From positions 1 to 19,989 of the forward strand of contig CAADUC010000046.1 in assembly GCA_900752115.1 (NCBI GenBank): a stretch of 19,989 nt of DNA, in the 5' to 3' direction. This document shows positions 14,080 through 19,989 of this stretch, one piece after another. A model generated the notes under the pieces. It ran no database searches and was not told where the DNA came from. It saw only the letters and a list, made by a program, of their open reading frames with translations. Every line of letters begins with the position of its first letter. The first letter of the stretch is position 1. Both the position numbers and the translations under genes were made by a program. This DNA comes from Clostridia bacterium (GTDB lineage Bacteria > Bacillota > Clostridia > Oscillospirales > Acutalibacteraceae).

Positions 14080-14877
14080 CTATGAATTTGCAAAATCTTT
14101 TTGTGTTTGCGGAAACGCCTGCATCATGCTTGAAATGTTTGCACCTGCATGTTCCGGAGTATGGGCGTCCGAAGCAAAGCGAATATCAACATTTTTGTTT
14201 TTAAAAACATCCAGCATGTTTTTATTCATACCTAATTCTTCAAATCCGTAATTTAAAGCGAGTCCGCCGCTTTGCTCCGCATACATGTGATGAGAATTTA
14301 ATTCATCGGCTGACAGACCGTAAGCGGCAGTTAAATCATTCGCGGGGTAATGGTGGAAGCATTTGATAGAGTCTGGGTGTGCCACCCCGGAAAACAAGCC
14401 GCTTTTTACGAGGCGGAGCATCAGGTCATAATATTTTCGATAAATTTGTTCCACATCAATCCCATTCCAAAATTCTGCTTTATGGTCAAATCCGAACCCA
14501 TCAACCCAATGGATTGAGCCTACGGCAAAATCAAAGTGAAAGGAGTGAAGAATATCGCCGATCAGCTTTTCATATTCAGGAAAGTAACATATCTCAAGCC
14601 CCCATTTTATTTTTATGGGAAATTCGATGCTTCTCATTTCAGTAATAAGCGCCTGAAAATCCTTAATGGACAGCTTCCCTTTTTTGCTGTACCAGTTTTT
14701 CTGATAATCGCTGTACTCACAAATGGAGGCATACATGGGAGCGAATTCTGCAAAACGGTGAGAATGTTCCAAAAGATAAATTTCATCGATTCCGATGCTT
14801 ACTGCTTGCTGAACAAATTGGTCGATCCATTCTTTTGTATACGGTCCTTTTTCAATATGAATATGCACATCTGTCAT
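14080..14877 (-). CDS. PHP-domain phosphoesterase (HisJ/HisK-like), A+T-rich
   Basis: The product is a 265-residue PHP enzyme with a full set of metal ligands in order: DVHIHIE (His5, His7), LEHSHRF (about residue 37), GLEICYF (about 93), GSIHWVDGFGFDHK (about 120), GVAHPDS (about 165) and SDAHTPEH (about 237). This spacing matches HisJ-type histidinol-phosphate phosphatases, but no histidine genes are near and the substrate is open. The ATG at 14877 follows AAAGGAG by 5 nt. It is monocistronic, with its own terminator. Base use differs from its neighbours: two sampled 60-base lines inside it have 27 and 21 G+C, whereas a line in ecfA has 34. Codons ending in A or T are common. This points to acquisition by transfer. 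It is not a recent copy of the other PHP gene (8308-9123). Confidence 0.9.
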   Translation of the reverse strand: MTDVHIHIEKGPYTKEWIDQFVQQAVSIGIDEIYLLEHSHRFAEFAPMYASICEYSDYQKNWYSKKGKLSIKDFQALITEMRSIEFPIKIKWGLEICYFPEYEKLIGDILHSFHFDFAVGSIHWVDGFGFDHKAEFWNGIDVEQIYRKYYDLMLRLVKSGLFSGVAHPDSIKCFHHYPANDLTAAYGLSADELNSHHMYAEQSGGLALNYGFEELGMNKNMLDVFKNKNVDIRFASDAHTPEHAGANISSMMQAFPQTQKDFANS

Positions 14878-14909
14878 TTTGACTCCTTTTCTCTATTCCG
14901 ATTATAAGA

Positions 14910-15035
14910 GAAATTATTTCGTGTTTTCTTATGAACCTGTTTTGGGCTGCAGATTAAAGAAGCAGAGAAGGGGACAACGATACTTTTCGAAATGCTTGGA
15001 CGTACTTTCTTTTGCTTGTTGTTCCATTAAATAAA
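14910..15035. other. Gap between the PHP and lipoprotein genes, no gene seen
   Basis: No supported reading frame is seen here. On the minus strand a TATAAT at about 14899-14904 could be the -10 of the PHP gene, but no good -35 lies 16-18 bp before it. The rest is A+T-rich without repeats. Confidence 0.5.
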
Positions 15036-15067
15036 CAAGGATTCAACATACAATCGCTGAATCCTTG
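15036..15067 (-). terminator. Intrinsic terminator of the lipoprotein gene
   Basis: CAAGGATTCA (15036-15045) and TGAATCCTTG (15058-15067) are perfect 10-bp arms with a 12-nt loop. On the minus strand the stem is followed by TTTATTT, a moderate T-tract. It lies 56 bp past the lipoprotein stop. Confidence 0.75.
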
Positions 15068-15123
15068 CTCATTTTCTTCTGTTGTAGTTCTTTATGGCGA
15101 GATTTCAGGAAAAGGTCCATAGC

Positions 15124-15942
15124 TCAGGAACCGCTTGAAGGCTCGATCGGGACCGGCTCCGCAGCGGAAGAGGAGGGAAGCACGTTTGTTCCGAAGGACT
15201 TGGAATGGGAAATGGTTTGCAGGCTGACAACGGTAACGCCGCGGGTATCCTCATCTGTAATTGTCCCCCGGTATCCGACGCGGATGGTATCACCCAACAA
15301 AAGACCATCGAGGCCGGCACTGCTTTCCTCATCAAAGGAAAAGGCGAGTTGACGGTCATCCTCTGTTGTAATCACAAGGGAATGCATGGCAGCTTCTACG
15401 ACGAGTCCCTCTACATAGGAGACGCTGTCCTCTCCCATCAGCTGAAAACAGGCTGCAACCTCTTCGCTGCTGATCATCATTTCTGTAAATAATTCTTCTT
15501 TCTGCTCATCTGCATAAGGGCAGGAGGACGGAAGGGAAAAGCAAAATACATCCTGAGAACGCTCTCCGAGGAACTGAAGAGTTTCGACGCTCTGATCCGA
15601 AGCGTTTTCCCACCAGTCGGATTTGACGCAGTACAGCGTCAAAAGAGGAGCCCCCTTGTCGTTCTGAAAATAAAAAGAAACCTGTGAATAATCCGATTGA
15701 TCTTCCGTTTGGTCTCCGTGGGTAACTACGATTTTGTAGTTTGCTGATTTCCATCTTGCCGGAACAGCGAAGGAAAAGCCGAGTTCGACGTTTTCATATA
15801 TAAAAGGTTCTTCCTCCGCAGCCGAGGAGCTTAAAACTGCGCTTTCCAAAAGAGTGGCGGAAACAGTTTCCCCGGAAGATGAGCAAGATGAGAAAAGAAA
15901 TGCCAGCAACAGAACAACAGGGAGAAAGGGAGCATTTCGCAC
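15124..15942 (-). CDS. Lipoprotein of unknown function
   Basis: The product is a 272-residue secreted lipoprotein. Residues 1-19 form a signal peptide, and Cys20 in LFSSCSSSG is the likely lipidated residue; Phe at -3 is a variant lipobox. A Ser/Glu-rich linker (about 21-47) leads to a folded domain starting with ENVELGFSFAVPARW, a pattern seen in extracytoplasmic beta-sheet domains of Firmicutes lipoproteins. Residues 170-245 look like a small OB-fold-type beta barrel: GLVVEAAMHSLVITTEDD, then LGDTIRVGYRG, then TRGVTVVSL. A Ser/Pro tail ends the protein. The start is GTG at 15942, with GGGG 7 nt upstream; no in-frame ATG is near. It has its own promoter, an early leader terminator and upstream TGTAAC boxes. 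The function is not recognised. Confidence 0.85.
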   Translation of the reverse strand: MRNAPFLPVVLLLAFLFSSCSSSGETVSATLLESAVLSSSAAEEEPFIYENVELGFSFAVPARWKSANYKIVVTHGDQTEDQSDYSQVSFYFQNDKGAPLLTLYCVKSDWWENASDQSVETLQFLGERSQDVFCFSLPSSCPYADEQKEELFTEMMISSEEVAACFQLMGEDSVSYVEGLVVEAAMHSLVITTEDDRQLAFSFDEESSAGLDGLLLGDTIRVGYRGTITDEDTRGVTVVSLQTISHSKSFGTNVLPSSSAAEPVPIEPSSGS

Positions 15943-15962
15943 AGCAATTCCCCTTTCACAGC

Positions 15963-16025
15963 AAAATAAAAAGATCCCGGCAGGAAAAATAGGTATACCA
16001 AATCAAGGCACAACCTGCCCGGGAT
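15963..16025 (-). terminator. Leader terminator (attenuator-like) upstream of the lipoprotein gene
   Basis: On the minus strand the arms ATCCCGGGCAGG (16014-16025) and CCTGCCGGGAT (15974-15984) pair with a single-base bulge around a 29-nt loop that contains the palindrome GGTATACC. The stem is followed by TTTTTATTTT (15964-15973). It begins at the predicted transcription start and ends about 20 bp before the lipoprotein GTG, so most transcripts would stop before the gene unless the hairpin is prevented. Confidence 0.75.
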
Positions 16026-16031
16026 GTTTTC

Positions 16032-16060
16032 AGCATACATTTTTCGATCGGATTAGTCAA
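16032..16060 (-). promoter_or_regulatory. Promoter of the lipoprotein gene
   Basis: On the minus strand, TTGACT (16055-16060, 5 of 6) and TATGCT (16032-16037, 4 of 6) are spaced by 17 bp. The predicted transcription start, near 16025, coincides with the base of the leader terminator hairpin. Confidence 0.7.
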
Positions 16061-16074
16061 TCTTCGTAAGGGGA

Positions 16075-16102
16075 TTGTAACAATCGGTTACAAAGCTGTA
16101 AC
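16075..16102. promoter_or_regulatory. Cluster of TGTAAC/GTTACA inverted repeats upstream of the lipoprotein promoter
   Basis: TTGTAAC-AATCG-GTTACAA (16075-16093) is a perfect 7+7 palindrome. Its right half also forms GTTACA-AAGC-TGTAAC with a third box (16087-16102). The first unit fits TGTNA-N7-TNACA, the consensus of GlnR/TnrA-type regulators, but other factors could bind. It sits 15 bp upstream of the -35, a position suited to activation. Confidence 0.5.
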
Positions 16103-16348
16103 AGAAGAAGAAATGCAGGATAAAAACGTTTCTTCTTTCACGATTAAGGGTTGACATACATGTTTTTCCTCGATCGGGCAAAGAAGATGAAGTGAAGATG
16201 AGAAAAATTTGCATTTCCATGTGCATCTTTGCCAAATTGTTCCAAATAAATTTTCCATAGAAAAGACTTGAATGGCTTTGAATGCAAGTAAACCGGAGAA
16301 AACGGAAGAAAACAGGACGAATCTGAACCTTAATTCGATGAGAACGGT

Positions 16349-16377
16349 TTGCGGTTTCAAATACAGGGATGTATACT
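16349..16377 (+). promoter_or_regulatory. Promoter of the ABC exporter operon
   Basis: TTGCGG (16349-16354, 4 of 6) and TATACT (16372-16377, 5 of 6) are spaced by 17 bp. Transcription would start near 16384, giving a leader of about 100 nt. The leader contains a short GGCTT-CCGC-AAGCC stem (16454-16467) just before the ribosome site. Confidence 0.6.
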
Positions 16378-16483
16378 TGCCGAAGAAAGAAAAGAGCTGG
16401 ATGGGAGGGGAAAGGAAGGACGTTTCCGGGGCGTTTCCCGGAGTTGGCCAACAGGCTTCCGCAAGCCGGACAGGAGGGAAAAC

Positions 16484-18238
16484 ATGTTCCGAATCAAATG
16501 GCTTTGGAAGTATATGGGGGAGAAGAGAAATCTGTTTGTGGTGGCCATGGTATTGTCTGCCGTCACATCAGCCATGCTGGTCATTAACCCTATGCTTTCA
16601 CAAAAGCTCATCGACGAAGTCATCACCCCGCAAAATACCGATCTGCTGCTTCCGATCTTGGGCGCCATGCTTGCTGTTCAGCTCGCAAGGCTGACCATGC
16701 GCTATACCATGATCGTGTTGCTGGAAAAGAGCAGCCAGTGTACCTTCAATGGTCTGAGACGAAAAATGTATGACGTTCTTCAAAATGAAGACGCCCGTTT
16801 TTACCATGGTATCAGAACTGGTGACCTTATGACCCGCATGACGAACGATTTGGATCTGGTTCGCCATGCCATCGCATGGATCTCCTATGTTACAGTTGAT
16901 TCCATTGTTGTTTTTCTTGCCGCGCTGATTTATCTCGGTTCAGTGAACATAGAGTTGATGCTTTGCCTTGCAGCCATTACGCCCTTCATTTTGCTTATCA
17001 CACGCTTTTTCTCCAGAATTATTCATCCCATGTTTGTGATGCTGCGGCAAAAGCTTTCCAGTCTGAATACCGTAGCACAGGAGAACATTGAAGGCAACCG
17101 GGTGGTCAAGGCGTTTGCCCGGGAGGAGTATGAGAACCAGAAGTTCGAGGAGAAGAATGAAGATTACCGCCAGATGAATCTGAAAACGACATATGTCGGC
17201 GTTAAATTTCATCCTCTTATCGATCTGCTTTCCCAGTCTCTCACCGTAACGACTCTTCTTGTAGGCGGAATTTTTATGATTCAGGGAAAACTGACAGCAG
17301 GCGAAATCCTGGCGTTTTCTTCCCTGACCTGGGCGCTGGCCAATCCTCTGCGCAACCTTGGTATGCTGATCAATGATATTCAGCGCTTTTTTGCTTCGTG
17401 CCAGATGATCATTGAGATTTTCTATGCGCAGCCTTCCATTGCCGACCGGTATCAGGCGAAAGATCCGGGAAAAAGACCCGAGGGAGACGTGGAGTTCCGG
17501 GATGTTTCTCTTAAGATTGACGGAACGATGATTCTGGACGATATCAGCTTCCATATTAAGCCGGGTCAGACGCTGGGAATCATCGGAACGACCGGATCCG
17601 GGAAGACGACGCTTACCGGAATGCTGACCCGCATCAACGACCCGACTTCGGGCGAGGTGCTTCTCGACGGCGAACCGGTGCAGAGCTATACGCTTCAGGC
17701 TCTGCGGCGCTATATCGGTGTGGCCATGCAGGATGTGTTCCTTTTCTCGGATACCGTAGACGCCAATATTGCCTACGGCAGGCCGGATATGCCTTTTGAG
17801 GAGGTACAGGATTATGCCCGCCGTGCTGGTGCGGATGAGTTTATCCGGCGGATGGAGGAGGGGTACGATACCCTCGTTGGTGAACGCGGTGTGGGACTTT
17901 CCGGTGGTCAGAAGCAGCGTCTTTCGCTTGCGCGTGCGCTGGCGATCCGACCTTCGGTGCTGATCCTGGACGATACCACGTCTGCGGTTGATATGGAGAC
18001 GGAAAAGTATTTGCAGGAGCAGCTGCGGCAGCTTGATTTTCCCTGCACAAAGATCATCATTGCGCAGAGAATTTCTTCCATTGAGGACGCCGATTTGATT
18101 CTTGTGCTGGACGGCGGAAAAATCATTGAGCGCGGTACGCATCGCGAGCTGCTGAGACACAAAGGCTTCTATCGTCATATCTGGGCAATCCAGAACAGCA
18201 AGGAGGAGGGTGAGGAGCTTGGCGCGCAATCGATTTGA
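16484..18238 (+). CDS. ABC exporter half-transporter with degenerate ATPase site (MdlA-like)
   Basis: The product is a 584-residue type IV ABC exporter half: six membrane helices (about residues 1-310) followed by a nucleotide-binding domain. Walker A is GTTGSGKTT (368-376) and the signature LSGGQ (472-476) is canonical. Walker B reads LILDDTTS with Asp497 where the catalytic Glu should be, and the switch region has AQRIS with Gln in place of His. This is the degenerate-site subunit of a heterodimeric exporter, as in TM287/288 or BmrCD. The ATG at 16484 follows AGGAGGG by 5 nt; an in-frame extension from 16349 overlaps the promoter and is not real. Its end overlaps the start of the second half-transporter by 20 bp. 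The substrate is probably a drug, lipid or peptide but is unknown. Confidence 0.95.
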   Translation: MFRIKWLWKYMGEKRNLFVVAMVLSAVTSAMLVINPMLSQKLIDEVITPQNTDLLLPILGAMLAVQLARLTMRYTMIVLLEKSSQCTFNGLRRKMYDVLQNEDARFYHGIRTGDLMTRMTNDLDLVRHAIAWISYVTVDSIVVFLAALIYLGSVNIELMLCLAAITPFILLITRFFSRIIHPMFVMLRQKLSSLNTVAQENIEGNRVVKAFAREEYENQKFEEKNEDYRQMNLKTTYVGVKFHPLIDLLSQSLTVTTLLVGGIFMIQGKLTAGEILAFSSLTWALANPLRNLGMLINDIQRFFASCQMIIEIFYAQPSIADRYQAKDPGKRPEGDVEFRDVSLKIDGTMILDDISFHIKPGQTLGIIGTTGSGKTTLTGMLTRINDPTSGEVLLDGEPVQSYTLQALRRYIGVAMQDVFLFSDTVDANIAYGRPDMPFEEVQDYARRAGADEFIRRMEEGYDTLVGERGVGLSGGQKQRLSLARALAIRPSVLILDDTTSAVDMETEKYLQEQLRQLDFPCTKIIIAQRISSIEDADLILVLDGGKIIERGTHRELLRHKGFYRHIWAIQNSKEEGEELGAQSI

Positions 18239-19989
18239 TGTGGATGAAACCCTGGAAGCCCCTCTTAATTTTAAAAACCTGAAGAAGGTCATGGTTTATG
18301 TGGCGCGCTGCAAGGGCCGGATGCTGTCGGCGCTTCTGCTCAGCGGCGTGGGAAGTGTCATTGGCCTGACCGGTCCGATGCTGATTCAGTATGCCATGGA
18401 TTATTCGATCCCTCAGGGAAATGTGGATCAGTTGATAAAACTTTCTATTCTGCTTGGCGTCACCATTTTGATCAATGTGCTTTTTACGGCGATCCGACGT
18501 ATTGTTGTGGCTCAGGCGGCGCAGACGATGGTGCATGATATCCGCAGGGATTTGTTTGCACATCTTCAGGTCCTCCCGTTTTCCTATTATGACAACCGGC
18601 CTCATGGCAAAATTCTCGTGCGTATCGTACACTATGTGAACAATGTCTCGGATGTTTTGTCAAACGGTCTTCTTGATTTCATTATTGAGATCATCAATAT
18701 TATCTTTATCATTATTTTTATGTTCCAGGTGAGTGTGCCCCTGGCAACTGTGACGGTCGCCGGTCTGCCTGTTCTCATTGTCTTTATCCTCCTGATTAAG
18801 CCAAAGCAGAGAAGGGCATACCAGCAGGTTTCGAACAAGAATTCCAATTTGAATGCATATGTGCAGGAGTCGATTGAAGGAGTGAAAGTGACACAGGCCT
18901 TCAACCGTCAGGAAACAAATCTGGGAATTCTGGATCGGCTGATTGAGGAACGCCGTAAGGCTTGGATGCGTACGATTTACATTTCGAACTCTGTTTGGTT
19001 TTCAACGGAGACGATTTCGCAGATTGTATTTTCTCTCGTTTACATCGTAGGTGCGTACATGCTCCATCCAATGGCTTCTTTCGGTGTTTTGCTTGCAATG
19101 GGAACCTATGCGTCGAAATTCTGGCAGCCGATTGTCAACCTGGCGAATATCTATAATAAGTTTATCGACGCGATGGCTTATCTGGAGCGTATTTTTGAAA
19201 CCATGAATGAGCCTCCCGTAATCGAGGATCGCCCCGGCGCCATTGAGCTTCCGCCGATCACCGGACGTGTGGAGTTTGATCATGTGAATTTTGGTTATGA
19301 ACCGGGCCAGAAGATTCTGCGTGATGTCAGTTTTACCGCTGAACCTGGGGAAAGCATCGCAATTGTTGGTCCGACCGGCGCGGGCAAGACAACAATTGTA
19401 AATCTGATTAGCCGTTTCTATAATATTGAAGAGGGCGCTGTTTTGATCGACGGTCACAGTGTTATGGATGTGACACTGCATTCTCTTCGCAGTCAGATGG
19501 GCATTATGCTGCAGGACAGCTTTGTGTTTTCCGGTACTATTGCTGATAACATTCGTTACGGCAGACTGGACGCGAGCGATGCGGATATTGTTCGTGTATC
19601 CAAGCTTTTGTGTGCAGATGAATTCATTCAGAAGCTTCCCCATGGATATGATACGGAGGTTAAGGAACGAGGCGGCGGATTGTCACAGGGACAGAAGCAG
19701 TTGATCGCTTTTGCCCGTACGCTGCTGGCGGATCCGAAAATCCTGGTTCTGGATGAGGCAACATCGTCTATTGACACTTCGACGGAACAGCTGCTCCAGA
19801 GGGGAATCAACCTCCTTCTCCAGGGCAGAACCTCCTTTATTATAGCACACCGTCTTTCGACCATCCGCAGCTGTACACGAATCATGTATATTGACGGCGG
19901 CGAGATTAAGGAAGCCGGTTCGCATGACGAGTTGATGGCGAAAAAGGGCTACTACTATAATCTTTATATGGCTCAGTACCGCGCGGAGC
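18219..19989 (+). CDS. ABC exporter half-transporter, catalytic partner (MdlB-like, partial at window end)
   Basis: At least 590 residues are visible, and the frame runs open to the window end. An N-terminal cytoplasmic segment (residues 1-28) is followed by six membrane helices (about 30-330) and an NBD. It has Walker A GPTGAGKTT (384-392), signature LSQGQ (488-492, non-canonical third residue), Walker B VLDEATS with catalytic Glu513, and switch His544 in IIAHRLS. The intact Glu and His complement the degenerate partner encoded just upstream, and the altered signature is the one facing the degenerate site, as expected for an asymmetric pair. The start is taken as TTG at 18219, inside the end of the first gene, with AGGAGGAGGG 8 nt upstream; a GTG at 18240 lacks a ribosome site. 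Only a few C-terminal residues should be missing. Confidence 0.93.
   Translation, partial: MARNRFDVDETLEAPLNFKNLKKVMVYVARCKGRMLSALLLSGVGSVIGLTGPMLIQYAMDYSIPQGNVDQLIKLSILLGVTILINVLFTAIRRIVVAQAAQTMVHDIRRDLFAHLQVLPFSYYDNRPHGKILVRIVHYVNNVSDVLSNGLLDFIIEIINIIFIIIFMFQVSVPLATVTVAGLPVLIVFILLIKPKQRRAYQQVSNKNSNLNAYVQESIEGVKVTQAFNRQETNLGILDRLIEERRKAWMRTIYISNSVWFSTETISQIVFSLVYIVGAYMLHPMASFGVLLAMGTYASKFWQPIVNLANIYNKFIDAMAYLERIFETMNEPPVIEDRPGAIELPPITGRVEFDHVNFGYEPGQKILRDVSFTAEPGESIAIVGPTGAGKTTIVNLISRFYNIEEGAVLIDGHSVMDVTLHSLRSQMGIMLQDSFVFSGTIADNIRYGRLDASDADIVRVSKLLCADEFIQKLPHGYDTEVKERGGGLSQGQKQLIAFARTLLADPKILVLDEATSSIDTSTEQLLQRGINLLLQGRTSFIIAHRLSTIRSCTRIMYIDGGEIKEAGSHDELMAKKGYYYNLYMAQYRAE

Larger units (their letters stand above)
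15943..16483. other. 541-bp intergenic region between divergent genes
   Basis: This gap holds no gene I can support; open frames on the minus strand (16053-16451, 16088-16360) lack ribosome sites and have no protein-like composition. It contains, in order, the leader terminator (15963-16025) and promoter (16032-16060) of the lipoprotein gene, TGTAAC boxes (16075-16102), an A+T-rich stretch to about 16330, and the promoter (16349-16377) of the ABC exporter operon. A TTGACA at 16151-16156 has no -10 at the right distance. Confidence 0.7.

Noticed and set aside
8308..14877. The two PHP enzymes as a recent gene duplication
   Set aside because: Apart from the metal motifs the proteins differ, and their base composition and motif spacing differ, so they belong to separate PHP subgroups.
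16151..16180. TTGACA hexamer on the plus strand as a promoter
   Set aside because: No -10-like hexamer lies 16-18 bp downstream (TCGGGC is there). The better promoter for the exporter is at 16349-16377.
16053..16451. Minus-strand open frame of 132 codons in the large intergenic gap
   Set aside because: It overlaps two promoters and the TGTAAC boxes, lacks a ribosome site, and its Phe/Ser-rich translation looks like random A+T-rich DNA.
16940..18292. Minus-strand open frame of 450 codons opposite the first ABC exporter gene
   Set aside because: It is a shadow of a gene with Walker and signature motifs, and has no ribosome site or protein-like pattern.
12837..19989. A bacteriocin maturation and export locus made of the C39-like peptidase and the ABC exporter pair
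   Set aside because: The exporter has no fused peptidase domain, the genes are on opposite strands more than 2.5 kb apart, and no small precursor peptide gene with a double-glycine leader was seen between them.

Overview
The window reads as chromosomal DNA of a low-G+C-phylum anaerobe (Firmicutes/Clostridia), probably an Oscillospiraceae/Ruminococcaceae-like gut bacterium with a moderately high G+C genome (about 55-57% by eye in most genes). The evidence is sigma-A promoters of the TTGACA-N17-TATAAT type, strong AGGAGG ribosome sites, a YtrA-type GntR regulator, a DUF5058-type membrane protein, a group I ECF transporter and an MdlAB-like heterodimeric exporter. The genus cannot be fixed from the sequence alone. 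No rRNA, tRNA, CRISPR array, insertion sequence or phage gene was seen.

Layout. (1) 1-3361, minus: a four-gene operon from a clear promoter at 3434-3462. It encodes a PepC-like cysteine aminopeptidase, a DUF5058-like membrane protein, a second membrane protein and a membrane-anchored M20 metallopeptidase cut by the window edge. The four are nearly contiguous and look like a peptide or N-acyl-amino-acid transport and hydrolysis module. (2) 3494-7323, plus: a divergent operon with a perfect sigma-A promoter and a perfect 8+8 inverted repeat at its start. It encodes a YtrA-type GntR repressor, two small membrane proteins, an ABC ATPase and an exported propeller-like protein of unknown function. 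It ends at a hairpin (7325-7368) that serves as terminator for both strands. (3) 7429-12576, minus: S-component-like membrane protein, double ATPase EcfA, EcfT, a PHP-family phosphoesterase and an RpiR/SIS sugar-phosphate-type regulator. This looks like a self-contained, regulated ECF importer with its own hydrolase; the substrate is unknown.

(4) 12837-15942, minus: three separately transcribed genes. They encode a membrane-anchored C39-like cysteine peptidase, an A+T-rich PHP/HisJ-like phosphoesterase that looks acquired, and a lipoprotein. The peptidase and lipoprotein promoters both carry TGTAA...TTACA inverted repeats, which suggests a shared regulator. The lipoprotein promoter fires directly into a strong intrinsic terminator placed before the start codon, a layout typical of an attenuator or riboswitch. 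(5) 16349-19989, plus: a promoter and two translationally coupled ABC exporter half-transporters. The first has a degenerate ATPase site (Asp for the catalytic Glu, Gln for the switch His) and the second has an LSQGQ signature, so they should form an asymmetric heterodimer. The second is cut by the window end just before its C-terminus.

The parts most worth following up are the ECF-PHP-RpiR system, the DUF5058/peptidase operon, the exported partner of the YtrA-type ABC operon, and the lipoprotein leader. None is proven novel from sequence alone.
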